Shown here: in pieces, positions 1-8,484 of the stretch | Numbering within the stretch: position 1 is the first letter of the stretch | Layout: each line of letters begins with the position of its first letter | Assembly (NCBI GenBank): GCA_964454675.1 | Contig: CAYVUB010000001.1 | Span: 1-64,000, forward strand | Origin: CAYVUB01 sp964454675 | GTDB taxonomy: Bacteria > Bacteroidota > Bacteroidia > Flavobacteriales > Flavobacteriaceae | Length of the DNA: 64,000 bases | Reading direction: 5' to 3' | Translations under genes and position numbers: made by a program | The notes under the pieces: model-generated | What the model was told of the DNA's origin: nothing | The model's input: the letters and a program-made list of their open reading frames with translations, nothing else | Database searches by the model: none

Positions 1-1388
1 ATCATTTGCACACCGGCATCCATTAATGATAATGTACCGGCACAAACGGTTGCCATAGAAGATGAACCATTAGATTCCAAAACTTCTGATACCACACGAA
101 TCGTATAAGGACAATCCGCAGGAATCATATTTTTCAATGCACGTTGTGCCAGGTTTCCGTGACCAACTTCTCTACGTGAAGTTCCTCTTAATGGTTTTGC
201 TTCACCTGTTGAAAATGGCGGGAAATTATAATGTAAGTAGAATTTTTCTTCGCCTTGTTCTGACGGTGCGTCTATTTGGTTGGCTTCTCTTGAAGTTCCA
301 AGGGTAGCTGTTGCCAATGCCTGGGTTTCACCTCGTGTAAATAATGCCGAACCGTGAACTGACGGCAGGTAATCTACTTCGCACCAAATTGGGCGGATTT
401 CAGTTGTTTTACGACCGTCTAAACGAATGCCTTTTTCAAGGATGACATTACGAACCGCTTCTTTGTTGGTTTTATAGAAATATTTTCCGACTAAACCTGC
501 CAAATCTGCATTTTCAGCATAGTCTTCTTCAGTAAATAAAGCCACACATTCTTCTTTGACTGTGGCAAATTTTTCGCCTCTTTCGCTTTTTCCTGAAGCT
601 TCCTGGGCAATGGCATAACATTTGTCATACGCCAATGCTTTTACTTTAGCATACACTGCTTCATCTTCAACTTCACCGTCGTAAGTTCTTATTTCTTTTT
701 TACCAAAAGCTGCTTGCAGACGTTCTTGTGCCGCAATTTGGATTTTAATTGCTTCGTGGGCAAATTTAATGGCTTCCACCATTTCTTTTTCTGAAATTTC
801 TTTCATTTCACCTTCTACCATAGCGATAGAATCTTTTGAAGCGCCAATCATCATATCAATGTCTGATGCTTCCAATTGGGCTTTGCTTGGGTTGATGACA
901 AATTGTCCGTCAACTCTTGCAACACGCACTTCTGAAATTAACGTTGAAAACGGAATATCAGACACAGCCAATGCTGCAGATGCCGCTAAACCAGCCAATG
1001 CATCAGGCATCACATTTTCATCGTGACTCATTAGCTGAATCATCACTTGTGTTTCTGCATGATAATCATCAGGGAAAAGTGGACGCAATACACGGTCAAC
1101 CAAACGCATGGTCAATACTTCGCTGTCGCTTGGGCGTGCTTCTCTTTTGAAGAAACCACCGGGAAAACGACCTGCTGCCGCAAATTTTTCACGATAATCT
1201 ACCGTTAGCGGTAAAAAATCTACACCCGGACTTGCCGAACGTGCCGATACAACTGTTGCCAGCAACATGCTGTTACCCATTTGTACTACTACAGAACCGT
1301 CAGCTTGTTTGGCTAACTTTCCGGTCTCGATGGAGATGCTTCTGCCGTCTCCTAAGTCAATGACTTCTTTTGTTACTTGTGGAATCAT
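1..1388 (-). CDS. pnp: Polyribonucleotide nucleotidyltransferase (PNPase), C-terminus beyond left edge
   Basis: The enzyme degrades RNA from the 3' end with phosphate and works in mRNA turnover. The reading frame begins MIPQVTKEVIDLGDGRSI at 1388 and runs open to the window edge, giving about 462 residues. The first RNase PH core (GKLAKQADGSVVVQMG, then FFKREARPSDSE) is followed by the helical linker and the start of the second RNase PH core (LDGRKTTEIRPI, then SALFTRGETQALATATLG). The KH and S1 RNA-binding domains must lie to the left of base 1. rpsO lies directly upstream in the same orientation, the usual rpsO-pnp neighbourhood, but a hairpin with a T-run separates them. Confidence 0.97.
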   Translation of the reverse strand, partial: MIPQVTKEVIDLGDGRSISIETGKLAKQADGSVVVQMGNSMLLATVVSARSASPGVDFLPLTVDYREKFAAAGRFPGGFFKREARPSDSEVLTMRLVDRVLRPLFPDDYHAETQVMIQLMSHDENVMPDALAGLAASAALAVSDIPFSTLISEVRVARVDGQFVINPSKAQLEASDIDMMIGASKDSIAMVEGEMKEISEKEMVEAIKFAHEAIKIQIAAQERLQAAFGKKEIRTYDGEVEDEAVYAKVKALAYDKCYAIAQEASGKSERGEKFATVKEECVALFTEEDYAENADLAGLVGKYFYKTNKEAVRNVILEKGIRLDGRKTTEIRPIWCEVDYLPSVHGSALFTRGETQALATATLGTSREANQIDAPSEQGEEKFYLHYNFPPFSTGEAKPLRGTSRREVGHGNLAQRALKNMIPADCPYTIRVVSEVLESNGSSSMATVCAGTLSLMDAGVQM

Positions 1389-1509
1389 AAAAATTCGCTA
1401 AAATTAATTAAACAATGGTCGTTGTGTTGTGGTAGTTGTTGTGTGTTGACCAATGAAAAACTATCGTACAGCTTTTTATTTATAGCTCTGTTTGTCCAGA
1501 GTTTTGGTT

Positions 1510-1535
1510 AAAAAAAAGAGGCGTAAAGCCTCTCT
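1510..1535 (-). terminator. Rho-independent terminator after rpsO
   Basis: Read on the minus strand, the stem AGAGGC/GCCTCT with a 5-base loop is followed by a run of seven or more T, a few bases after the rpsO stop. Some read-through into pnp is likely, because no clear promoter is visible in the 150 bases before pnp. Confidence 0.8.
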
Positions 1536-1538
1536 TTA

Positions 1539-1808
1539 TTATTTTCTTAATCCTAATTCTTTCACTATGGCACGATATCTTAAGATATCTTTTTTAGTTA
1601 AATAGTCAAGTAACGATCTGCGTTTACCAACTAATTTTACTAATGAACGCTCTGTGTTATAATCTTTGCGATTGTTTTTTAAGTGTTCGGTCAAGTGATT
1701 AATTCTGTGTGTGAATAACGCAATCTGTCCTTCGGCAGACCCTGTGTTTTCAGCTTTTCCTCCGTGTTTAGCGAAGATTTCCTGTTTTACTTCTTTGCTT
1801 AAATACAT
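1539..1808 (-). CDS. rpsO: 30S ribosomal protein S15
   Basis: S15 is a primary 16S rRNA-binding protein of the small-subunit platform and also forms an intersubunit bridge. The 89-residue product has the standard family length and conserved stretches such as GSAEGQIALFTHRINHLTEHL and LVKLVGKRRSLLDYL, with a final LRYRAIVKELGLRK. The ATG at 1808 is the only good start. It sits about 56 bases downstream of a near-perfect Bacteroidota promoter. That leader holds a small CCGAAAAACGG hairpin; S15 autoregulation through leader RNA is known in other bacteria, but I cannot show it here. Confidence 0.98.
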   Translation of the reverse strand: MYLSKEVKQEIFAKHGGKAENTGSAEGQIALFTHRINHLTEHLKNNRKDYNTERSLVKLVGKRRSLLDYLTKKDILRYRAIVKELGLRK

Positions 1809-1864
1809 GCTAATATTATTAAAATGATTGTTATGTACAGACCCCGTTTTTCGGAATCAAGGTG

Positions 1865-1894
1865 CAAATATAGTATATTTTAATGATTTGCAAA
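1865..1894 (-). promoter_or_regulatory. rpsO promoter (TTTG-N18-TATATTTG)
   Basis: On the minus strand TTTG (1891-1894) and TATATTTG (1865-1872) are separated by 18 bases. This matches the Bacteroidota housekeeping promoter consensus TTTG and TAnnTTTG. Confidence 0.8.
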
Positions 1895-2014
1895 CGACTA
1901 TTTAAAAAGAAAAGCGAATTTCTACAATTCGCTTTTTTGGTATTAGGCTGGTTTAAAAAACATTTTGCTTTCTGTCAGTGTAATCTAATGGCTATTTGTT
2001 ACTTATTGTAAGAA

Positions 2015-2377
2015 TCAGCCGATTGGACTTTCTTTTCTTTTTAAAAGAATATCATGTAAAATTTTGCCTTTAAACAAATAAATCAAAATTGTAACCGGTG
2101 TTAAAAATATGCTTATTGATTTTAAAAAACTATGCTCTATTTTCTCTGATATCGATTGGTTCATTTTAGGCTTAATTTTCACGATTAGTTTACCTAATGT
2201 TTGCCCGTTATTTAAATAATCAAAAAAAAGGAAATAAATAATAAAAGTTAATAGCATGAAATTAAAATTAATTGGCTCAGTGTTTAAACTGTTAAGAAGG
2301 TTGTTGCAAATAAAATTAACAAATAGAGAATCTATTGTTAAAGCAATTCCTCTAAGCAAATCTTTATTTTTGTACAT
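2015..2377 (-). CDS. RDD family membrane protein
   Basis: This 120-residue protein has the RDD-family layout: an N-terminal RGIALTIDSLFVNFI segment with the conserved Arg and Asp, a second hydrophobic helix (NFMLLTFIIYFLFFDYL), the GQTLGKLIVKIK turn and a third hydrophobic segment (SIFLTPVTILIYLF). The function of the family is not settled; some members affect ion or osmotic homeostasis. It is probably in the inner membrane. The gene looks very AT-rich next to accD and pnp. A C-terminal fragment of another gene ends 11 bases upstream. The family assignment is good, the function open. Confidence 0.75.
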   Translation of the reverse strand: MYKNKDLLRGIALTIDSLFVNFICNNLLNSLNTEPINFNFMLLTFIIYFLFFDYLNNGQTLGKLIVKIKPKMNQSISEKIEHSFLKSISIFLTPVTILIYLFKGKILHDILLKRKESPIG

Positions 2378-2388
2378 AATATTTGTTT

Positions 2389-2526
2389 TTAATCTTTTGT
2401 TATTTCTAAGGTAATATATCCTTCGCCATCTACCAAATATTCTTTTGTAGTAATACTATAAAAGTCTTTATCTATTTTTTCTGATGATGAATAATTAATA
2501 ATAACTTTTATGGTGTTGGTGTTGGG
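2389..2526 (-). pseudogene. Orphan C-terminal coding fragment
   Basis: Between the accD terminator and the RDD gene a minus-strand frame stays open for 45 codons and ends in TAA at 2389-2391, but has no ATG, GTG or TTG near its 5' end and is preceded by TGA at 2527-2529. The translation (PNTNTIKVIINYSSSEKI, then KEYLVDGEGYITLEITKD) reads like the end of a small exported or lipoprotein-type domain. I read it as a remnant of a gene whose 5' part was deleted. It could also be chance open sequence in AT-rich DNA. Confidence 0.4.
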
Positions 2527-2551
2527 TCAGAAATTTGTGTGCTAAGAAGTA

Positions 2552-2581
2552 AAAAAGCACAAACGGTAGTTTGTGCTTTTT
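2552..2581 (-). terminator. Terminator after accD
   Basis: A perfect 13-bp stem (AAAAAGCACAAAC pairing with GTTTGTGCTTTTT) around the loop GGTA, 27 bases after the accD stop. Both arms end in A/T runs, so it could act in both directions; only accD ends here. Confidence 0.85.
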
Positions 2582-2607
2582 AAGTATTTGTCCTGCTTAA
2601 TTTTAAA

Positions 2608-3465
2608 TCAAACCCGCAACGGTTGGTTTGTAATCAAGTCAATATACAGGTTGATTTTGTTTTTTAAATCTTTACGTTCGGTAATAAAATCCAGAAAACC
2701 GTGTTCTAATAAAAATTCTGCTGTCTGGAAGTCTTCGGGCAGTTCTTGTCCTGTCGTATCTCTTACCACACGAGGTCCTGCAAAACCAATCAATGCTCCG
2801 GGTTCGCTAATATTAATATCGCCAAGCATGGCAAATGATGCTGTGGTACCACCGGTTGTGGGATCGGTACAAAGTGAGATATAAGGGATTCCGGCTTCGG
2901 CAAGCTGCGCCAGTTTTGCTGAGGTTTTTGCAAGTTGCATCAATGATAATGCGGCTTCCTGCATACGTGCGCCACCCGATTTTGAAATAATGACAAACGG
3001 TGTTTTTTTCTTCAAGGCATAATCTGCGGCACGTGCTATTTTTTCGCCTACAACACTACCCATGGAGCCGCCTATAAACGCAAAATCCATAGCGGCTACT
3101 ACCAGATCTTTTCCTTTTGATTTTCCTACGGCAGTGCGCACGGCATCTTTAAGTTTTGTTTTTTCTTCGGCTGCTTTTAAGCGGTCGGGATATTTTTTTG
3201 TGTCTTCAAACTTCAGCGGGTCTTTTGAGGATAAGTTGGCATCAAGCTCTTTAAACTTATTGTCATCAAATAAAATCTGAAAGTATTCTTTACTGCCTAT
3301 TCGTACATGATAACCATCTTCGGGGCTTACGAAAAAATTTCGTTCAAGTTCTTCGGCATCTATAATTTTACCTGTTGGTGATTTGTACCACAAACCTTTG
3401 GGTGTGTCTTTTTTTTCTTCTGTGGTTGTAGTGATTCCTTTTTCTTTTCTTTTAAACCAGGACAT
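2608..3465 (-). CDS. accD: Acetyl-CoA carboxylase carboxyltransferase subunit beta
   Basis: AccD pairs with AccA to transfer the carboxyl group from carboxybiotin to acetyl-CoA, the first committed step of fatty-acid synthesis. The 285 residues contain the crotonase-fold core: AMDFAFIGGSMGSVVGEKI, ISKSGGARMQEAALSLMQ, the CTDPTTGGTTASFAMLGD turn and EPGALIGFAGPRVV. The N-terminal zinc ribbon normally has four Cys (CxxC...CxxC). Here the aligned positions read YKSPTGK and VSPEDG, so all four are absent although the rest of the ribbon (AELERN) is kept. It lies downstream of fbaA with 68 bases between the frames. Confidence 0.96.
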   Translation of the reverse strand: MSWFKRKEKGITTTTEEKKDTPKGLWYKSPTGKIIDAEELERNFFVSPEDGYHVRIGSKEYFQILFDDNKFKELDANLSSKDPLKFEDTKKYPDRLKAAEEKTKLKDAVRTAVGKSKGKDLVVAAMDFAFIGGSMGSVVGEKIARAADYALKKKTPFVIISKSGGARMQEAALSLMQLAKTSAKLAQLAEAGIPYISLCTDPTTGGTTASFAMLGDINISEPGALIGFAGPRVVRDTTGQELPEDFQTAEFLLEHGFLDFITERKDLKNKINLYIDLITNQPLRV

Positions 3466-3483
3466 AACAATTTATGATTTACG

Positions 3484-3503
3484 TTCCTGCGCAGGCAGGA
3501 ATC
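3484..3503 (+). repeat. REP-like palindrome (variant copy) between fbaA and accD
   Basis: TTCCTGCGCAGGCAGGAATC is a variant of the palindrome found at 20223, 20321, 27733, 29615, 31210 and 31264. The loop is GCAG here instead of GAAA. Confidence 0.7.
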
Positions 3504-3533
3504 TTGTTGTTTTTTAAGTAATAAACTGAAAAA

Positions 3534-4601
3534 TTACAATGTATTTACATTATTCAAATCTTCAAATGCCTTTTTTAATCTGGCAACAAATGTTTCTTCG
3601 CCTTTGCGCAACCAGACTCTCGGGTCATAATATTTTTTGTTTGGTGCATCATCACCTTCGGGGTTGCCTATTTGACCTTGCAGATATGCTTCGTGTTGTT
3701 TTATATAATCTCTTACACCGCTCATAAAAGCATATTGCATATCGGTATCAATATTCATTTTAATAACGCCGTAGCTTATGGCTTCTCTTATTTCTTCAAC
3801 CGAAGAACCCGAACCGCCATGGAATACAAAATCAATATGATTATGGCCTACGCCATATTTTTGTGAAATATAGTCTTGCGAGTTTTTAAGGATTTTTGGG
3901 GTTAGCTTTACGTTGCCGGGTTTATAAACGCCGTGAACGTTTCCAAATGCTGCAGCAATGGTAAACCGGTCGCTTACTTTGCTTAATTCTTCATAAGCAT
4001 AAGCTACTTCTTCCGGTTGTGTGTAAAGTTTTGAATCGTCAACATCGCTGTTGTCAACACCATCTTCTTCACCGCCGGTAATGCCCAGTTCAATTTCAAG
4101 GGTCATTCCTATTTTGCTCATACGCTCAAGGTATTGCTTGCATATTTCAATGTTTTCGTGCAGTGGTTCTTCAGACAGGTCTATCATGTGTGAGCTGTAC
4201 AGCGGTTTGCCCGTTTCGGCAAAATGCTTTTCGCCGGCATCAAGTAAACCGTCAATCCATGGCAATAATTTTTTTGCACAATGGTCGGTATGTAAAATTA
4301 CCGGAACACCATAAGCTTCTGCAAGTAAATGGATGTGTTTTGCACCTGCAACAGAGCCTGCAACAGCTGCTTTTTGGTTGTCATTATTTAAACTTTTACC
4401 GGCATTAAAAACAGCGCCTCCGTTTGAAAACTGGATAATTACAGGGGCATTTAATGCTTTTGCTGTTTCCAGGACACCGTTGATAGTGTTTGACCCTATA
4501 ACGTTTACCGCAGGCAAAGCAAAGCCTTTTTCTTTGGCAAGTTTAAAAATAGCCTGAACTTCTCTGCCGGTAGCAACGCCCGGTTTTATGTTGTGACTCA
4601 T
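3534..4601 (-). CDS. fbaA: Class II fructose-bisphosphate aldolase
   Basis: This zinc-dependent aldolase interconverts fructose 1,6-bisphosphate with glyceraldehyde 3-phosphate and dihydroxyacetone phosphate. The 355 residues contain HTDHCAKKLLPW (catalytic Asp and zinc His), the acidic ELGITGGEEDGVDNS segment, AFGNVHGVYKPGN and FHGGSGSS with the zinc and phosphate ligands, as in the long E. coli-type class IIA enzymes. The frame stays open to an ATG at 4631, but I start at 4601 (MSHNIKPGVATG) because that matches the family and the -7 box at 4629-4636 overlaps the longer start. Confidence 0.96.
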   Translation of the reverse strand: MSHNIKPGVATGREVQAIFKLAKEKGFALPAVNVIGSNTINGVLETAKALNAPVIIQFSNGGAVFNAGKSLNNDNQKAAVAGSVAGAKHIHLLAEAYGVPVILHTDHCAKKLLPWIDGLLDAGEKHFAETGKPLYSSHMIDLSEEPLHENIEICKQYLERMSKIGMTLEIELGITGGEEDGVDNSDVDDSKLYTQPEEVAYAYEELSKVSDRFTIAAAFGNVHGVYKPGNVKLTPKILKNSQDYISQKYGVGHNHIDFVFHGGSGSSVEEIREAISYGVIKMNIDTDMQYAFMSGVRDYIKQHEAYLQGQIGNPEGDDAPNKKYYDPRVWLRKGEETFVARLKKAFEDLNNVNTL

Positions 4602-4628
4602 AGTTGGTAGTTTCAAAAATTGATTATT

Positions 4629-4636
4629 CAAAAGTA
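4629..4636 (-). promoter_or_regulatory. -7 promoter element of fbaA (TACTTTTG)
   Basis: TACTTTTG on the minus strand matches TAnnTTTG and lies 28 bases before the chosen ATG. No TTG is found at the right distance upstream, so it is scored as a -7 box only. Confidence 0.5.
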
Positions 4637-4705
4637 ATGAAATTTATGTAATTGCAGAATTATGCTTTGAGGTAATTTAGTCTCAAATGTTTAAATAATT
4701 AACCA

Positions 4706-4911
4706 GTAGTGCATTATCAAAAGACAGTTTTGTCACAATTTTTGTGTGCTACACTTCGTTCCGCTACAAAAATATGCGCCAAAACCCGACTTCATTTCAT
4801 TTTATTTCCCCGAACGAAGTTCGGGGTTACAAACATTTGACTCCTACGGAGTCTTGCTTTTTATATTGCGTTTGTTTTCAGTAAATTAATGTTTATTTCA
4901 TAATGCACTAC
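4706..4911. mobile_element. MITE-like 206-bp element with 12-bp terminal inverted repeats
   Basis: GTAGTGCATTAT (4706-4717) is matched exactly in inverse by ATAATGCACTAC (4900-4911). Inside are two further perfect hairpins: CCCCGAAC-GAA-GTTCGGGG (4808-4826) and GACTCC-TAC-GGAGTC (4839-4853). No coding frame is present. It fills most of the 338 bases between fbaA and tamL. The form is that of a non-autonomous element, but I cannot show target duplications or other copies. Confidence 0.5.
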
Positions 4912-4939
4912 GAGTAATAATTAGTTTTAAACGGTTTTG

Positions 4940-7474
4940 TTAAAACGGATAATTGATGCCGATGTTATAAACCGCACTGCCAAAATTATAATCGTTAAAC
5001 CACCGGTTTCCTATATCGTACGAAGGATTGTAGGTTTTAAACCCGATATCCAGACGCATTACAAAAAAACTGAAATCATAACGCAACCCAAACCCCGAAC
5101 CTAAGGCGATATTTTCAAGAGATTTAAGGCTGTCAAAAGTTGCGGCATCATCTTCAACATTATCAAAGACGTTCCAGATGTTTCCGGCATCGGCAAAAAC
5201 GGCACCGTAAAATTTCCCGAAAAGATTAAAACGCTGTTCGGCACTGAGATGTATTTTTAAGTTTGCTTCGTTAAACTCATTAAACGATTTTGAGCTTCCC
5301 GGGCCAAGGTTATAGGCTGTCCACGCTCTGTTATCATTGGGGCCGCCGGCGAAGAAACTTTTTGAAAACGGAATGTTTTCTGAATTGCCGTAAGGGATTG
5401 CTATACCAACATAACTGCGAAATGCAAAGACGTTTTTATGACCTAAATCAAAATATTTAATATAATCGATTTCTGTTTTTACATATTGCGAAAACGCAAC
5501 ACCAAACACATCATAACGACCTTGCTCATCTTTTTTTGCTCCTGTTATTTTTGAAATGTTTGACAGTAAATTTCCGGCAAGTTCGCCTCTTATTCTGATA
5601 ATGGAAAAGTTATTGTCATACAGGTTGATGCGTCTGTTTTTTACATAATTAAAACTTGTGGCAAGTATAAGGTTGTTTTCTGACAGTCGTTTTTTACGTT
5701 GGTTGATATTATTGACGTTCAAAAAATCATCTTCGCCGGGGTTTATGGCTGTATTTCCGGTTAACACATCAGTAATAAAGGTTTCGGCACCTGTAGGAAA
5801 GCCTAAAGACTCATCGTTTGAAATGTAACCAATAGCTCTGGCAATACTGTTTAAACTGTTGTAAGAATTTTGATATACTCCAAAATAGTTAGCTGTATTC
5901 AGGTTTTTTACATATTGTACATTAAACAAATCGAGCGTATTGGTAACTCTTCGGTTGGGATTCCAGTTATAACTTAAAATCCCTGTAAGTGCTTGTTTGT
6001 CAAGACCTATATTTGTCTGGCTTGTTGCCAAAGCACTAATACGGGTGCTTGGCGACATGTATTTTGGGATGACTTTATCGGTATTAAACGGAAAGAATAT
6101 CCTCGGGATGGTCAACCTTATATTACCACCCAATTCATTAATGTCAAAAAACGGGTCGTTGGGATTTTTGTTATCTTTTGAAGCACCTATCGAACCTATG
6201 GCAGAAACTTCCAGAATTTCGGCACCTCTGAAAATATTCCGTATCAAAAGCCCTGAACTGAATGAAAGACCAACAGATTGTATATTGCTTTGCATGACTT
6301 CTGTGCTGAAATTCAACCCCAGTTTTTTCTTCGGATTAAGATAGATATTGGCAGTCAGCGTTGTATCCCGGGTATTTTCGATAAACTCGATGTTGGGGTA
6401 TCTGAAAACTTTTAATTCGCTCAGGTAATTATAGGTTCTCGTACGATTTATATCGCGAAATATGCGGTCTTTGGTGATAAAAACCGCATCGGTTAACGCT
6501 TTGGGACGGTACCTTAGTTTGCCGTAACTGTAAATATTGTAGTTGTTGTATCTGGCAGAATCGGTAATGGTTTTGTTTTTGTTTTCAAAAGAGCTGTCGG
6601 TAAAGATATTGACTTCTTTTATTTTGTAAATTTTAAAAGGTTCCCTGTAAGTTGAATCGTCTGTTCTGACCGAACGGTTTTGAATGATAATATCAGCGTT
6701 GACTTTTTTTGTAGCTCCAATGGTATCAATATCAAACGTGATGTAATCCTGCGTAAAGTGATAAAACCCAGAGTTTCGCAGCTGGTCGGTAATGCGTTCG
6801 CGTTCGGCAGTTAAATTTATTTCCCTGAATTGATTGCCTTTTTTTATAAGCGATTCTTTTTTGGTAGCATTAAAGATGCTGTCTATAGCCGGCGTTGCAA
6901 TTTTGGTGCTTATAGAATCAATTATATAAGGTTTTCCTGTTTTTACATGATAATTTATTGATGCGCGTTTATTGTCTTTTTTGTCAATGGTGTAATCAAT
7001 TTCGGCATCAAACCAGCCGTTGATAAAATAATACCTTTTGAACAGGGCTTTTGAGCGTTCGGTTTTATTTTCATCAATAATAACCGGTGCTTCGCCTGTA
7101 TTTTTAAGCCAGGTGTTGAAGTTTTTTTTGGAGTTTACAAAGGCTTCGTATTGTTTTAAGGACAAAAGATTCTTTAACCCGGTTTTCGGTTTCTCCGGAT
7201 TTCGGTATTTTGCATTGAGAATAGAATCAATATCGGGGCGTGCCAAATTGTAAATATGTAATCTGAAAGGTGTGCCCAAAAACGGAAACTTTCCGTTGGG
7301 CTTTTGATATATCAAACTTTGCAAATCTTCAGATTTGTCTTTTTTATCATTGACATACACTGTATTTTCCGTTAGCAAATACTCATTTTCTGCAACACGC
7401 TTTACAGCATTACACGATGTAAAAAGTAAGGTTAATAGCGTAATAAATGATATGTTTGCAAAAGTGTTTTTCAA
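4940..7474 (-). CDS. tamL: TamL-type lipoprotein Omp85 (outer-membrane assembly)
   Basis: This 844-residue protein begins with a lipoprotein signal (Cys21 after LLTLLFTS), then a POTRA-like region with repeated beta and alpha segments (about residues 40-360), and ends in a surface-antigen/Omp85 beta-barrel from about residue 400. The barrel half contains SFFAGGPNDNRAWTAYNLGPGS, the region carrying the conserved (V/I)RG(F/Y)-like turn of BamA/TamA, and finishes with alternating strands and a terminal Phe. In Bacteroidota the lipid-anchored TamA relative is called TamL and is proposed to work with TamB. A TrmH methyltransferase is divergent upstream. Confidence 0.85.
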   Translation of the reverse strand: MKNTFANISFITLLTLLFTSCNAVKRVAENEYLLTENTVYVNDKKDKSEDLQSLIYQKPNGKFPFLGTPFRLHIYNLARPDIDSILNAKYRNPEKPKTGLKNLLSLKQYEAFVNSKKNFNTWLKNTGEAPVIIDENKTERSKALFKRYYFINGWFDAEIDYTIDKKDNKRASINYHVKTGKPYIIDSISTKIATPAIDSIFNATKKESLIKKGNQFREINLTAERERITDQLRNSGFYHFTQDYITFDIDTIGATKKVNADIIIQNRSVRTDDSTYREPFKIYKIKEVNIFTDSSFENKNKTITDSARYNNYNIYSYGKLRYRPKALTDAVFITKDRIFRDINRTRTYNYLSELKVFRYPNIEFIENTRDTTLTANIYLNPKKKLGLNFSTEVMQSNIQSVGLSFSSGLLIRNIFRGAEILEVSAIGSIGASKDNKNPNDPFFDINELGGNIRLTIPRIFFPFNTDKVIPKYMSPSTRISALATSQTNIGLDKQALTGILSYNWNPNRRVTNTLDLFNVQYVKNLNTANYFGVYQNSYNSLNSIARAIGYISNDESLGFPTGAETFITDVLTGNTAINPGEDDFLNVNNINQRKKRLSENNLILATSFNYVKNRRINLYDNNFSIIRIRGELAGNLLSNISKITGAKKDEQGRYDVFGVAFSQYVKTEIDYIKYFDLGHKNVFAFRSYVGIAIPYGNSENIPFSKSFFAGGPNDNRAWTAYNLGPGSSKSFNEFNEANLKIHLSAEQRFNLFGKFYGAVFADAGNIWNVFDNVEDDAATFDSLKSLENIALGSGFGLRYDFSFFVMRLDIGFKTYNPSYDIGNRWFNDYNFGSAVYNIGINYPF

Positions 7475-7503
7475 AGTGTGTTACAGTCACGGGTTGATGA
7501 TGT

Positions 7504-7535
7504 CAAAACTACGGTTTTTTAATAAGTTATGACAA
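7504..7535 (-). promoter_or_regulatory. tamL promoter (TTG-N21-TAGTTTTG)
   Basis: On the minus strand TTG (7533-7535) and TAGTTTTG (7504-7511) are 21 bases apart, inside the 17-23 range of flavobacterial promoters. It lies 30 bases before the tamL ATG, in the divergent gap with the methyltransferase gene. Confidence 0.65.
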
Positions 7536-7575
7536 AACAAAAATTAGTCCATTATTACAAATTAAATACTTTTTA

Positions 7576-8301
7576 ATGTTAACAAAGAGCCAAATAAAAT
7601 TAATTACGGGTTTAAGCCAAAAAAAGTTCAGACAGCAACATCAATTATTTGCGGTTGAAGGCAAAAAAGGCATTGCAGAGTTTTTAAAATCTGATTTTAG
7701 GCTGTCACATATTTTTACAACGGATGCTGCATTTGACTGCGACCCAAAACAGCAAACGCCCGTTACCGATGCCGAACTTAAAAAAATAAGCAGTCTTACA
7801 ACACCGCAAACGGCTTTGGCACTTTTTGAAATTCCTAAACCGAAACCTGTTGAAACCTCAGGGTTGATTGTGGCGCTGGATGCTGTGCGCGATCCCGGAA
7901 ATTTAGGAACCATCATAAGGCTTTGCGACTGGTTTGGGATAAAACATCTGGTTTGCAGCAATACGACGGTAGATTGCTATAACCCAAAAGTCGTGCAGGC
8001 AACTATGGGCTCGTTAACACGTGTTAATATGTGTTATTTAGATTTGGAAGAGTTTTTAAAATCTTCAGGATTGCCTGTTTTTGGGGCGTTCATGGACGGG
8101 GATAATGTATATACCCAACAATTGCCTCAAAACGGTATTTTGGTTTTAGGCAATGAAGCCAATGGTATTTCTAAAGAAGCAGAAACCTTAATTAGTCAAA
8201 AAATAAGCATCCCGAGATTTGGAAACCTGCAAGCAGCAGAAAGTTTGAATGTGGCAACGGCAACGGCTATTTTGCTGAGTGAGTTTTGTAGGAGATTCTA
8301 A
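7576..8301 (+). CDS. TrmH/SpoU-family RNA 2'-O-methyltransferase
   Basis: The 241-residue protein has an N-terminal substrate-binding part (QHQLFAVEGKKGIAEFL) and a C-terminal SPOUT knot domain. SpoU motif 1 is DAVRDPGNLGTIIRLCDWFG (about residues 102-121), motif 2 is ILVLGNEANGIS and motif 3 is the NVATATAILLSEF segment near the end. The fold uses SAM to methylate a ribose 2'-OH in rRNA or tRNA; the target base cannot be read from sequence. It is divergent from tamL and convergent with porT. Confidence 0.9.
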   Translation: MLTKSQIKLITGLSQKKFRQQHQLFAVEGKKGIAEFLKSDFRLSHIFTTDAAFDCDPKQQTPVTDAELKKISSLTTPQTALALFEIPKPKPVETSGLIVALDAVRDPGNLGTIIRLCDWFGIKHLVCSNTTVDCYNPKVVQATMGSLTRVNMCYLDLEEFLKSSGLPVFGAFMDGDNVYTQQLPQNGILVLGNEANGISKEAETLISQKISIPRFGNLQAAESLNVATATAILLSEFCRRF

Positions 8302-8338
8302 ATATTGGTAATGTAGTAAATTAGTTGACACCCCTGTT

Positions 8339-8361
8339 ACCGCACGATTGCATCGTGTGGT
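8339..8361. terminator. Hairpin in the convergent trmH-porT gap
   Basis: ACCGCACGAT-TGC-ATCGTGTGGT forms a 10-bp stem with one G-T pair. A second imperfect inverted pair follows (TGTCACACGAA near 8386 and TTCGTGCGACA near 8421). There is no T-run, so this may be a repeat rather than a classical terminator. The rest of the 180-base gap shows nothing else. Confidence 0.4.
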
Positions 8362-8484
8362 AAAAGTTAAAGTAAACACAAATGTCACACGAATGGATTA
8401 ACTTTCGTTGAATCTTCAATTTCGTGCGACAGCAGGCGTTATTATTAAAAACAACTTAGCATATACATCTAACACCATACAATC

